A DNA stretch of 33,555 bases, from positions 1 through 33,555 of the forward strand of contig JBFGLJ010000007.1 in the NCBI GenBank assembly GCA_041576235.1, in the 5' to 3' direction. The position numbers and the translations under genes are program-made. The notes under the pieces were generated by a model that did no database searches, had not been told where the DNA came from, and saw only the letters and a list, made by a program, of their open reading frames with translations. Origin of the DNA: JABDII01 sp041576235 (GTDB lineage Bacteria; Gemmatimonadota; Gemmatimonadetes; Gemmatimonadales; GWC2-71-9). Below are positions 22,999-30,056 of the stretch, piece by piece. The first letter of the stretch is position 1. Every line of letters begins with the position of its first letter.

Positions 22999-23646
22999 AT
23001 GCCCCGACGATCGCTCATCGGTATCGCCACTCTGGCGGCGGTGCTCGCCGGCACCCCCACCGCGGGACAGGCGCAGGGCGCGTGCGACCTCATCAAAGAG
23101 CACGCGATGACCATGAAGGTGGGTGCCTGGGCCGCCTGGGACATGTCCGAGGGGACCATGAAGCAGGCGGTGGTCGGCAAGGAGCAGCGGGATGGGAAGG
23201 ACCACTACTGGCTTGAGATGGCCATGCAGGGCAAGAAGAAGGGCGAAGACGTGGTCATGAAGATGCTGGTGCCCGGCTGGATGAACATGACGGATATCAA
23301 GGAAATCATCGTGAAGCCGGCCGGCGAACCCGCCATGCGGATGCCCGCGCAGATGATGGGCATGATGCGCCAGCATATGAAGAACCCCGCGGAGCGAATC
23401 CAGGAGGAGTGCGCCAATACCGTGGAAGTCGGTAAGGAGACCGTCACGGTGCCGGCCGGCACGTTCTCCACGACCCATTACCGCACCAAGGACGGCGTCG
23501 AGATGTGGTGGAACACCGACCTCCACTTCCCACTGGTCAAGATGGTGAGCGAGGATGGGCAGATGGTCCTGGTGGACCACGGGACCGGCGCCGAGACGGC
23601 CATTACGGGGCCGATTGAGGACATGCCCGGAATGCCCGGCTTCTAG
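22999..23646 (+). CDS. Exported methionine-rich protein, function unknown
   Basis: 215 residues with a signal peptide (M-P-R-R-S-L then a hydrophobic run ending G-Q-A-Q-G). 23 of 215 residues are Met, concentrated in about 35-175, notably the stretch from M-R-M-P-A-Q to R-Q-H-M. Two Cys (about 29 and 138) could pair in the periplasm. The segment V-P-A-G-T-F-S-T-T-H-Y-R-T-K-D-G-V-E-M-W-W resembles a beta-rich lipocalin-like or LolA-like fold seen in exported DUF proteins, but I cannot name the family. AAGGAG (22987-22992) precedes the ATG by 6 nt. It directly follows pntB, and a terminator follows it, so it closes the pnt operon. Met richness might mean copper binding or a surface adaptation; neither is shown. 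Confidence 0.7.
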   Translation: MPRRSLIGIATLAAVLAGTPTAGQAQGACDLIKEHAMTMKVGAWAAWDMSEGTMKQAVVGKEQRDGKDHYWLEMAMQGKKKGEDVVMKMLVPGWMNMTDIKEIIVKPAGEPAMRMPAQMMGMMRQHMKNPAERIQEECANTVEVGKETVTVPAGTFSTTHYRTKDGVEMWWNTDLHFPLVKMVSEDGQMVLVDHGTGAETAITGPIEDMPGMPGF

Positions 23647-23674
23647 CGCATTCGGACCCGTTGAGCCGGCCGGG

Positions 23675-23707
23675 GGGGGCGGCACCCGCGTGGTGCAGCC
23701 CCCTTTT
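23675..23707 (+). terminator. Rho-independent terminator of the pnt operon
   Basis: GGGGGCGGCACC (23675-23686) pairs with 23692-23703, 12 positions with one G-A mismatch, around the loop CGCGT. TTTT follows at 23704-23707. It lies 29 nt after the stop of the Met-rich protein gene. Confidence 0.85.
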
Positions 23708-23780
23708 CGTTGTGGCCGAGACCATGCTCGGAACCGGACCCCCGGGCAGTGTGTTTCCATTCCTGAGGATGGCTGTCCCC

Positions 23781-23814
23781 GCGAACGAGGGTCCGGAGCG
23801 AACGAGGGTCCGGA
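23781..23814. repeat. 17-bp tandem duplication
   Basis: The 17-mer GCGAACGAGGGTCCGGA occurs twice without spacing (23781-23797 and 23798-23814). No third copy or flanking homology is visible. It looks like a replication slippage duplication in non-coding DNA. Confidence 0.95.
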
Positions 23815-23992
23815 CAGTGCAAATCCACCCCCCGGACGCGTCCCCCTGGTGGCGTTTTGGCGAGTATGCGGTGCGGACCTGTGGGCGGGAACCGGGTTTG
23901 CGACCCTTGTGCCCGGTGGTGCATCCAGCAGTTGAGGCGCCACAGAGGCCTTTTAGCGCAACTGCCGATATGGGAATGGGTTAGTTAAGGTA

Positions 23993-24021
23993 TTGATTTT
24001 TGGTGATTTACGTGTTATTTT
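23993..24021 (+). promoter_or_regulatory. Candidate promoter of the sigma factor gene
   Basis: TTGATT (23993-23998), a 17-nt spacer and TATTTT (24016-24021) lie in the only AT-rich stretch of the region, about 108 nt before the GTG start. The leader would be about 100 nt. Other AT-rich hexamers nearby (for example TACAGT at 24038) could also serve. Confidence 0.4.
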
Positions 24022-24128
24022 TGGTGCTTAGCTTTTGTACAGTGTCCGGGGCAATCTCTGCAAAGAGGGGCCCCGGGGCGCAAGCACGGATACAGTTGGG
24101 AGGACGGGAGTCCCTAAGGAGGCTTTGA

Positions 24129-25022
24129 GTGGCAACCAAGACGCGTAGCAAGCGGCGCTCGGTCCGGCCCGCCCAAATCGCCCGTGCGGTCGATGAGGGA
24201 CGGGAGAGCCTCGATCTCTACCTCGACGAAATCAGCCGCGTCCCCCTGCTCAATCGTGAGCAGGAGATGGCGCTCGCGCGCAAGGCGTTCCGGGGCGATG
24301 TCGCTGCCCAGGAGAGACTGGCGCGCCATAACGTCCGCTTCGTGGTTTCCGTGGCTAAGAAGTTCCAGAACCGCGGGGTCCCACTCGTGGACCTCATTGG
24401 TGAAGGCAATCTCGGTCTCATGACCGCCGCCCGGAAGTTCGATCCCGATCGTGGCGTCAAGTTCATTTCCTACGCGGTGTGGTGGATTCGCCAGGCGGTC
24501 CAGGCCGCCATTGCCCGTCACGGCCGCCCGGTGCGGGTGCCGCTCAACCGAACGGCCGATCTGAGCCGGCTGGGACGGACCACTACGCTGCTCAAGGAGC
24601 GGCTGGGGCGGATGCCCACGACCGAGGAACTGGCCCAGGCCACCGGGCTCACGCTCGAAGCCGTGCGGAGCCTGAGCGCCCTCAACTCCGAAGCTGTCCG
24701 GCTGGATCACCCCACTCGCGACGGCGACGGACATGAGCGCATCGAGCGGTTCTCGTGGGCGGATCAGGAAGGCACCGATGCCAGCACGCTCATGAACAGC
24801 CGGACGGAAGGGATCGAGCACGCTCTGGCGTCCCTCCCGCCGCGCGACGCCAAGGTGCTGCGGCTCTACTTCGGGCTCGACGACGGCAACAGCCGCACGC
24901 TCGAGGAAATCGGCCGGATGATGGGGGTCACCCGGGAGCGCATCAGGCAGCTCCGCGACCGGGCCCTGCTCCGCCTCCGCGAAGGCGAGACCGGCGACCG
25001 GCTCAAGGACCTGGTGGCCTAA
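24129..25022 (+). CDS. Sigma-70 family RNA polymerase sigma factor, RpoD-like
   Basis: 297 residues from GTG 24129, fixed by AAGGAGG (24116-24122). Regions in order: 1.2 (E-S-L-D-L-Y-L-D-E-I-S-R-V-P-L-L), 2 (R-F-V-V-S-V-A-K-K-F then D-L-I-G-E-G-N-L-G-L and F-I-S-Y-A-V-W-W-I-R-Q-A), 3 (R-M-P-T-T-E-E-L-A-Q-A-T-G) and 4 (L-E-E-I-G-R-M-M-G-V-T-R-E-R-I-R-Q-L-R-D-R-A). The acidic region 1.1 and the non-conserved insert of long RpoD are absent. It is therefore either a short primary sigma or a group 2 (RpoS/SigB-like) paralogue. The W-W-I-R-Q and helix-turn-helix residues match group 1/2, so ordinary TTGACA/TATAAT promoters are expected. Monocistronic, ending in a strong terminator. Confidence 0.9.
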   Translation: MATKTRSKRRSVRPAQIARAVDEGRESLDLYLDEISRVPLLNREQEMALARKAFRGDVAAQERLARHNVRFVVSVAKKFQNRGVPLVDLIGEGNLGLMTAARKFDPDRGVKFISYAVWWIRQAVQAAIARHGRPVRVPLNRTADLSRLGRTTTLLKERLGRMPTTEELAQATGLTLEAVRSLSALNSEAVRLDHPTRDGDGHERIERFSWADQEGTDASTLMNSRTEGIEHALASLPPRDAKVLRLYFGLDDGNSRTLEEIGRMMGVTRERIRQLRDRALLRLREGETGDRLKDLVA

Positions 25023-25043
25023 CCACTGCAGCTCGACTGTTCA

Positions 25044-25080
25044 CGCGACCCTCCGGTCATCCGGAGGGTCGCGTTCTTCT
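25044..25080. terminator. Shared terminator between the sigma factor and aconitase
   Basis: CGCGACCCTCCGG (25044-25056) pairs perfectly with 25061-25073 (13 bp) around the loop TCAT. TTCTTCT follows on the plus strand. It stands between two convergent genes, 21 nt after the sigma stop and 12 nt after the aconitase stop, so it can stop both, with a better T-run for the sigma gene. Confidence 0.9.
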
Positions 25081-25085
25081 AGGAG

Positions 25086-27884
25086 CTATGCCTCGGCGAG
25101 GAAATCGCGCAGCACCCGCGAGAGGATCCCGCCGTGCCGGTAGTAGTCGATCTCGACCTGGGAGTTGAGCTGCACCGCCGCGCCGAACGCCACCTCGGAT
25201 CCATCGTCGCCCCTGGCCCGCACCTCGAGCCGGCCACCGGGTTCGAGGCCGTCGGCAATCCCGCCAATACTGAACGTCTCGTGGCCGGTCAGGCCCAGGG
25301 ATGAGGCGCTATGCCCCGGCTCGAAGGTGAGCGGCAATACACCCATCCCCAAGAGGTTGCTTCGGTGAATGCGCTCGTACCCCTCCGCGATCACCGCCTT
25401 GACCCCGAGCAGCGCCGTGCCCTTAGCGGCCCAGTCGCGGCTGCTGCCGGTTCCATACTCCCGTCCGGCCAAGACCACCAACGGAGTGCCCGCGTCTTGG
25501 TACCGGAGCGCGGCATCGTAGATCGGCAGCACCTCCCCTGAGGGGAAATGCAGGGTCCAGTTGCCCTCCTTCTCAGGCACGAGGCGGTTGCGAATCCGCA
25601 CGTTCCCGAAGGTGCCCCGCATCATGACTTCATGGTTCCCGCGGCGGGAGCCGAACGTATTCCAGTCCACCGCCTCGACCCCATGGTCGCGGAGGTATCT
25701 GGCCGCCGGCCCGTCCTTTGGGATTGCGCCGGCGGGAGAGATGTGGTCGGTCGTCACAGTGTCTCCCAACACCACCAGCGCCCGGGCGTTTTCGATATCG
25801 GCCAACGGGGGAGGGGTGGCGGGGAGGTCCTGGAAGAAGGGGGGTTCCCGCACGTAGGTCGACTCGGGAGCCCACGAAAAGCGGTTCCCCTGTGCCACCG
25901 GGAGGGCGTCCCATTCCTCGTCGCCGTCGAACACCGCGCCGTAGCGCTCCACGAAGAGTTCCGGCTTCAGCGAGGCCGTTACCGCCTCCCTGATGGCGTC
26001 GGCCGTGGGCCAGACATCACGGAGGAACACGGGGGCGCCGTCCGTTCCCTCGCCAAGCGGTTCACGGGTGAGGTCGATGTCGACCCGTCCCGCCAGCGCA
26101 AACGCGACTACGAGCAGGGGCGAGGCCAAGTAACTGGCCCGGACCTGCGGATGAATGCGAGCCTCGTAGTTGCGGTTTCCGCTCAAGACGGCGGCGGCGA
26201 CCAAATGATGGTCGGCGATGGCCTGGGCAACCGGTGCCGGGAGGGGACCGCTATTCCCGATGCACGTAGTGCATCCGTACCCCACCACTTGGAAGCCGAG
26301 GGCCGACAGGTAGGGCAACAGCCCGGAGCCTGTGAGATAATCGGTCACGACCCGCGACCCCGGGGCCATGCTGGTCTTGACCCATGGCTTGGTGCTCAGC
26401 CCGCGTTCAACGGCGTTCTTGGCCAAGAGCCCGGCGCCGATCATGACCGACGGGTTCGATGTGTTGGTGCAACTCGTGATCGCCGCAATGACCACAGATC
26501 CATCCTGAAGGGTCACCGGCACCCCGTCGAGTTCGGTCGTGATGGCCGATGGTGCCTCCACCGCCACCGCCGACCCGGCGCCGTTGCCACTGCCGCCTTC
26601 GTCCATCCAGCGGGAGTAGCTGGCTTGGGCGATCTCGCGGCGGTCCGCCGGCGCATTCACATGCATTAGGTCGGGCAAGCTCACGACGAAATTGCGCTTG
26701 AGTCCCCGGAGCAGCACCAGGTCCTGCGGGCGCTTGGGCCCGGCGAGACTCGGCTCGAGCGAGGAGAGATCGAGCTCCAACGCGGTGCTGAATTCGGGGT
26801 CCGGGGTGTCTGTGGTACGAAACAACTGCTGGGTCTTGCAATAGCGCTCCACCCGCTCGATCACGGCCGGGTCGCGCCCGGTCACCGCCAGGTATCTGAT
26901 GGTCTCGGCGTCGATGGGGAAGAAGCCCATCGTTGCGCCGTATTCCGGGCTCATGTTCGCGATGGTGGCTCGATCGGCCAGGGAGAGACGGGACAACCCT
27001 GGACCATGGAATTCCACGAACTTGCCGACTACCCCGGCTTCCCGGAGCATCTTGGTGACGCGGAGCACCAAGTCCGTGGCCGTCGTCCCGACCGGCAGCT
27101 CCCCCACGAGCCTCATGCCGACCACATCGGGAATGAGCATGAAGTAGGGCTGGCCCAGCATCACGGCCTCGGCCTCGATTCCGCCGACCCCCCACCCCAT
27201 CACACCGAGCCCATTGATCATGGTCGTATGGGAATCGGTGCCGACCAAAGTATCCGGGAAGGCGGTGAGGTCTCCGAACTGCTCGCGCAGTTGAACCGCC
27301 GAGGCCAGGTATTCGAGGTTCACTTGATGGACGATGCCGGTCCCCGGCGGGACAACTCGAAAGTTGTGGAAAGCCTGCTGGGCGTATTTCAAGAGCTGAT
27401 AGCGCTCCCGATTGCGCTCGAATTCCAGCCGCACATTCAGCAGGACGGCGTTCTCGCTCCCGTAGTGATCCACCTGGACCGAATGGTCGATCACCAGGTC
27501 GCACGGCACGACCGGATTGATCTTCTCGGGATCGCCACCCATCCTGGCCATCGCGTCGCGCATGGCCGCCAAGTCGACCACACTCGGCACGCCGGTAAAA
27601 TCTTGCAGGACGACTCGCGCCGGCATGTACGGGACCTCGGGGCGCGAGCCACCCTCAGGCGGGGGACCGCGCCATCCAGCCAGGGCCGCAACATCCGCTT
27701 CTGTCGCCGCGCCACGGCCGCAGTGCCGTAAGACGTTCTCCAAGAGAATGCGAATGGAGAACGGCAAACGGTCGAGGGACGTCAGGCCTTGGCGATCCAG
27801 CTCGGGCAGCTGGTATATCGTCACCGATTGGCCGTCGAGAGCGAGTGTTCCGCGGCTTCCGAGGGGGTTATGAGACGCTGACAT
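25086..27884 (-). CDS. acnA: Aconitate hydratase A
   Basis: Interconverts citrate and isocitrate in the TCA cycle; may also be the propionate-cycle aconitase, as AcnA-type enzymes overlap. 932 residues, normal for AcnA. Iron-sulfur cysteines are in T-S-C-T-N-T-S-N-P and Y-G-C-T-T-C-I-G-N-S-G. Substrate-site segments include V-G-T-D-S-H-T-T-M-I-N-G, M-S-P-E-Y-G-A-T-M-G-F-F-P, and the swivelling domain G-R-E-Y-G-T-G-S-S-R-D-W-A-A-K-G. The protein ends in the typical Y-Y-R-H-G-G-I-L-x-x-V-L-R. ATG 27884 starts M-S-A-S-H-N-P-L. A TATATT on the minus strand at 27946-27941 is a weak -10 candidate about 57 nt upstream. Divergent from the DUF971 gene. Confidence 0.96.
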   Translation of the reverse strand: MSASHNPLGSRGTLALDGQSVTIYQLPELDRQGLTSLDRLPFSIRILLENVLRHCGRGAATEADVAALAGWRGPPPEGGSRPEVPYMPARVVLQDFTGVPSVVDLAAMRDAMARMGGDPEKINPVVPCDLVIDHSVQVDHYGSENAVLLNVRLEFERNRERYQLLKYAQQAFHNFRVVPPGTGIVHQVNLEYLASAVQLREQFGDLTAFPDTLVGTDSHTTMINGLGVMGWGVGGIEAEAVMLGQPYFMLIPDVVGMRLVGELPVGTTATDLVLRVTKMLREAGVVGKFVEFHGPGLSRLSLADRATIANMSPEYGATMGFFPIDAETIRYLAVTGRDPAVIERVERYCKTQQLFRTTDTPDPEFSTALELDLSSLEPSLAGPKRPQDLVLLRGLKRNFVVSLPDLMHVNAPADRREIAQASYSRWMDEGGSGNGAGSAVAVEAPSAITTELDGVPVTLQDGSVVIAAITSCTNTSNPSVMIGAGLLAKNAVERGLSTKPWVKTSMAPGSRVVTDYLTGSGLLPYLSALGFQVVGYGCTTCIGNSGPLPAPVAQAIADHHLVAAAVLSGNRNYEARIHPQVRASYLASPLLVVAFALAGRVDIDLTREPLGEGTDGAPVFLRDVWPTADAIREAVTASLKPELFVERYGAVFDGDEEWDALPVAQGNRFSWAPESTYVREPPFFQDLPATPPPLADIENARALVVLGDTVTTDHISPAGAIPKDGPAARYLRDHGVEAVDWNTFGSRRGNHEVMMRGTFGNVRIRNRLVPEKEGNWTLHFPSGEVLPIYDAALRYQDAGTPLVVLAGREYGTGSSRDWAAKGTALLGVKAVIAEGYERIHRSNLLGMGVLPLTFEPGHSASSLGLTGHETFSIGGIADGLEPGGRLEVRARGDDGSEVAFGAAVQLNSQVEIDYYRHGGILSRVLRDFLAEA

Positions 27885-27992
27885 GGCGGTCCGGGATGAA
27901 GGGTGAAGGAGTGTGCGGCACGGGCCGCGCCCGGCGCTGCAATATACCCGGACGCGTCGAGCCGCGGCATCGCAGGGCGCTCGGAGACCGCG

Positions 27993-28021
27993 TTGGCCGT
28001 GCGGGACGGGTGGAGTATCCT
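27993..28021 (+). promoter_or_regulatory. Promoter of the DUF971 gene, leaderless-type
   Basis: TTGGCC (27993-27998), a 17-nt spacer and TATCCT (28016-28021) are followed by TCTAGC and the ATG at 28028. The -10 uses the same hexamer as at thrB. With 6 nt to the ATG the transcript would start at the initiation codon. No Shine-Dalgarno is present. Confidence 0.5.
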
Positions 28022-28027
28022 TCTAGC

Positions 28028-28360
28028 ATGCCGGGTTCGTCAATTGTTCCCTACGCCATTACACGCGAAGATGCCGGGCTGCGTATCGAGTGGGATGCCG
28101 CCGGGCACGAGACGTGGTGCCCAGCCCGCGATCTCCGCCTCGCCTGTCCGTGTGCCGGATGCCGTGAGGAAATGACCGGCAGGCCGTTGCTCGATCCGTC
28201 CACCGTGCCGTCCGATGTGCGCCCGGCCCGCGTGGAACTCGTTGGGGCCTACGCAATCCGGATTTGGTGGAGCGATGGGCATGGGACCGGCATTTACACC
28301 TTCGATTCCCTCCGAACCTGGTGCCGATGTCCCCGGTGCACCCCCAACGCGGATCCCTAG
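28028..28360 (+). CDS. DUF971 / gamma-butyrobetaine-hydroxylase-like N-terminal domain protein
   Basis: 110 residues, a stand-alone version of the small domain found at the N-terminus of gamma-butyrobetaine hydroxylase and often linked with iron-sulfur biology. Motifs: L-R-I-E-W-D, L-R-L-A-C-P-C-A-G-C-R-E-E-M-T-G-R-P-L-L, and Y-A-I-R-I-W-W-S-D-G-H-x-T-G-I-Y-T-F-D-S-L-R. Cysteines cluster in C-P-C-A-G-C and near the end in W-C-R-C-P-R-C, a pattern suited to metal binding. ATG 28028 is chosen because the frame upstream lies in the divergent promoter region; spacing to a -10 supports it. Function is unknown. Confidence 0.8.
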   Translation: MPGSSIVPYAITREDAGLRIEWDAAGHETWCPARDLRLACPCAGCREEMTGRPLLDPSTVPSDVRPARVELVGAYAIRIWWSDGHGTGIYTFDSLRTWCRCPRCTPNADP

Positions 28361-28451
28361 CGTCCAGGGACCCTTGCGGTCCGGCGGATCTTTCAGAACC
28401 TTTCGGGCGGCTGCCGCCCGCCCGGCTCCATTCCCCTAGCAGGAGAGTGCT

Positions 28452-28976
28452 TTGCTCCGCCATCACCATGATACAGGTAGGGAAGGCATTGTCTCCGGCC
28501 TGCTCGGCGGGATCGCCGTGGCCGTCTGGTTCCTGATTCTCGATGCCTTGGCTGGGCGCGCCCTCTATACCCCCAACGTGTTGGGCCAAGTGGTGGTCTT
28601 TCGTAATCTGGACCCCGTGGTGGACACCCTAAGCGCGTCGGCGATTCTGGCGTATACCGCCCTTCACTTCATCGCCTTTATTGCGTTCGGGACCGTGGTG
28701 GCCGTGTTGATTCGCATGGCGACACACCAGCCCTATTTTCGGATTGCGATGCTCATCTTGCTCGTAGCGTTCGAGTTCTTCTTCGCCTTCTTCATGCTGA
28801 TGCTGTCGGAAGTCACGGCGCAAGCGTTCCCCTTCTGGGCAGTGCTGACGGCCAACGGGCTCGCCATTCTGTTCATGGGCGTCTACTTCTATCGCATGCA
28901 TCCCGCCCTCCGGCGAGCACTCCGGCGGGTGCCGCTCGGCACCGTTCCCGAAGAACACGAGCCCAAGCACCAATAA
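28452..28976 (+). CDS. Small integral membrane protein, function unknown
   Basis: 174 residues from TTG 28452, with GCAGGAGAG (from 28439) as the ribosome site about 6 nt upstream. Four hydrophobic helices are visible: about residues 12-34 (G-L-L-G-G-I-A-V-A-V-W-F-L-I-L), 58-82, 92-115 (M-L-I-L-L-V-A-F-E-F-F-F-A-F-F) and 122-145. The N-terminus has a His run (H-H-H-D) and the C-terminus is basic then acidic (E-E-H-E-P-K-H-Q), probably cytoplasmic. No enzyme or transporter motif is recognised. hemB begins 75 nt downstream in the same reading frame after this gene's TAA, so they may be co-transcribed, but a role in haem synthesis is not implied by sequence. Confidence 0.7.
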   Translation: MLRHHHDTGREGIVSGLLGGIAVAVWFLILDALAGRALYTPNVLGQVVVFRNLDPVVDTLSASAILAYTALHFIAFIAFGTVVAVLIRMATHQPYFRIAMLILLVAFEFFFAFFMLMLSEVTAQAFPFWAVLTANGLAILFMGVYFYRMHPALRRALRRVPLGTVPEEHEPKHQ

Positions 28977-29051
28977 GGAGACCCACTTCCCGGCCCTTCC
29001 ACGCGGCCAGTCCCACGTCTTCGTTTCACGTCGCATCCCTGGAGTTCTCGA

Positions 29052-30056
29052 CTGAGCATCTTTCCCACGCGTCGACCACGCCGGCTGAGGCGACACGCGG
29101 CACTTCGCCGCGTCGTCCGTGAACACCGCGTCACGGCGGCCGATCTCATCCAACCCATCTTCGTCGTCCACGGGTCGGATGTGGAGCGGGAGATCTCATC
29201 CATGCCGGGCATCAACCACTGCTCCGTCGATGCCGTGCTCACCAAGGAAGTGGCGCGCATCGAGGCCCTCGGCGTGGCCGGGGCGTTGCTCTTCGGGATC
29301 CCGGCCGCAAAGGACGAGATCGGAACGGAAAATTTCTCTCCGGACGGAATCGTCCAGCGAGCCGTTCGACTCATCAAAGACCAGGCGCCTAACCTGCTCG
29401 TGCTCACCGACGTCTGCTGCTGCGAATACACGTCGCACGGCCACTGTGGCATCCTGCGCGATGGGGAGGGGACCGTCGACAACGATGCCACGCTCGAGAT
29501 CCTGGCTAAGGTCGCCCTGAGCCACGCCGAGGCCGGGGCGGACATCCTGGCCCCGAGCGGCATGATGGACGGCATGGTGGGGGCCATTCGCGGTGCGCTC
29601 GACGGAGCAGGGTACACCGATCGAGCTATTCTGAGCTACGCGGTCAAATATGCTAGCGCCTTCTATGGCCCGTTTCGTGAGGCCGCCGAGAGCGCGCCGG
29701 CCTTCGGCGACCGGCGGGGCTACCAAATGGACCCGGCCAACGTGCGGGAGGCACTCGTCGAAGCCGCCCTCGACGAAGCCGAGGGTGCGGACATGCTGAT
29801 GGTAAAACCCGCCCTCGCCTATCTGGATGTGGTGCGCGCGGTGCGGGAGCGGACTCACCTTCCTCTGGTCGCGTACAACGTGAGCGGGGAATACGCGATG
29901 GTCAAAGCCGCCGCGGAGAGAGGATGGGTAGACGAGTCCGCCACCGTGCTGGAAACGCTGCTCGCTATGCGCCGCGCCGGAGCCGATGCCATCATCACCT
30001 ACCACGCCAAGGATGCCGCGCGATGGCTCGAACTCAGCGAACCGATGCGCGGATGA
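29052..30056 (+). CDS. hemB: Porphobilinogen synthase (delta-aminolevulinic acid dehydratase), CTG start
   Basis: Condenses two 5-aminolevulinates to porphobilinogen. Active-site lysines are K199 (Y-A-V-K-Y-A-S) and K252 (M-V-K-P-A-L-A-Y-L-D). The metal region D-V-C-C-C-E-Y-T-S-H-G-H-C-G is the three-cysteine zinc type, not the Asp-rich magnesium type. The conserved N-terminus R-R-P-R-R-L-R-R (FPTRRPRRLRR) and D-L-I-Q-P-I-F-V lie upstream of the first ordinary start codon, GTG 29181. No ATG, GTG or TTG occurs in frame between the preceding TAA (28974) and this region. CTG 29052, with GGAG (29041-29044) 7 nt upstream, gives 334 residues, the usual length, and is the best start. The gene ends in an ATGA overlap with hemL. 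Confidence 0.85.
   Translation: MSIFPTRRPRRLRRHAALRRVVREHRVTAADLIQPIFVVHGSDVEREISSMPGINHCSVDAVLTKEVARIEALGVAGALLFGIPAAKDEIGTENFSPDGIVQRAVRLIKDQAPNLLVLTDVCCCEYTSHGHCGILRDGEGTVDNDATLEILAKVALSHAEAGADILAPSGMMDGMVGAIRGALDGAGYTDRAILSYAVKYASAFYGPFREAAESAPAFGDRRGYQMDPANVREALVEAALDEAEGADMLMVKPALAYLDVVRAVRERTHLPLVAYNVSGEYAMVKAAAERGWVDESATVLETLLAMRRAGADAIITYHAKDAARWLELSEPMRG

Larger units (their letters stand above)
23708..24128. other. Non-coding region before the sigma factor gene
   Basis: About 420 nt without a credible gene; short frames here lack start signals and family sequence. It contains the 17-bp duplication, then a marked drop in GC from about 23950 to 24050 where a promoter is likely, then a leader of about 90 nt containing CAAAGAGGGGCCCCGGGG and ending in the AAGGAGG ribosome site. 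No tRNA, riboswitch or known small RNA was recognised. Confidence 0.6.

Noticed and set aside
28404..28420. CGGGCGG-CTG-CCGCCCG hairpin after the DUF971 gene as a terminator
   Set aside because: Seven base pairs with a 3-nt loop but no T-run, and the next gene's ribosome site follows closely; too weak to list.
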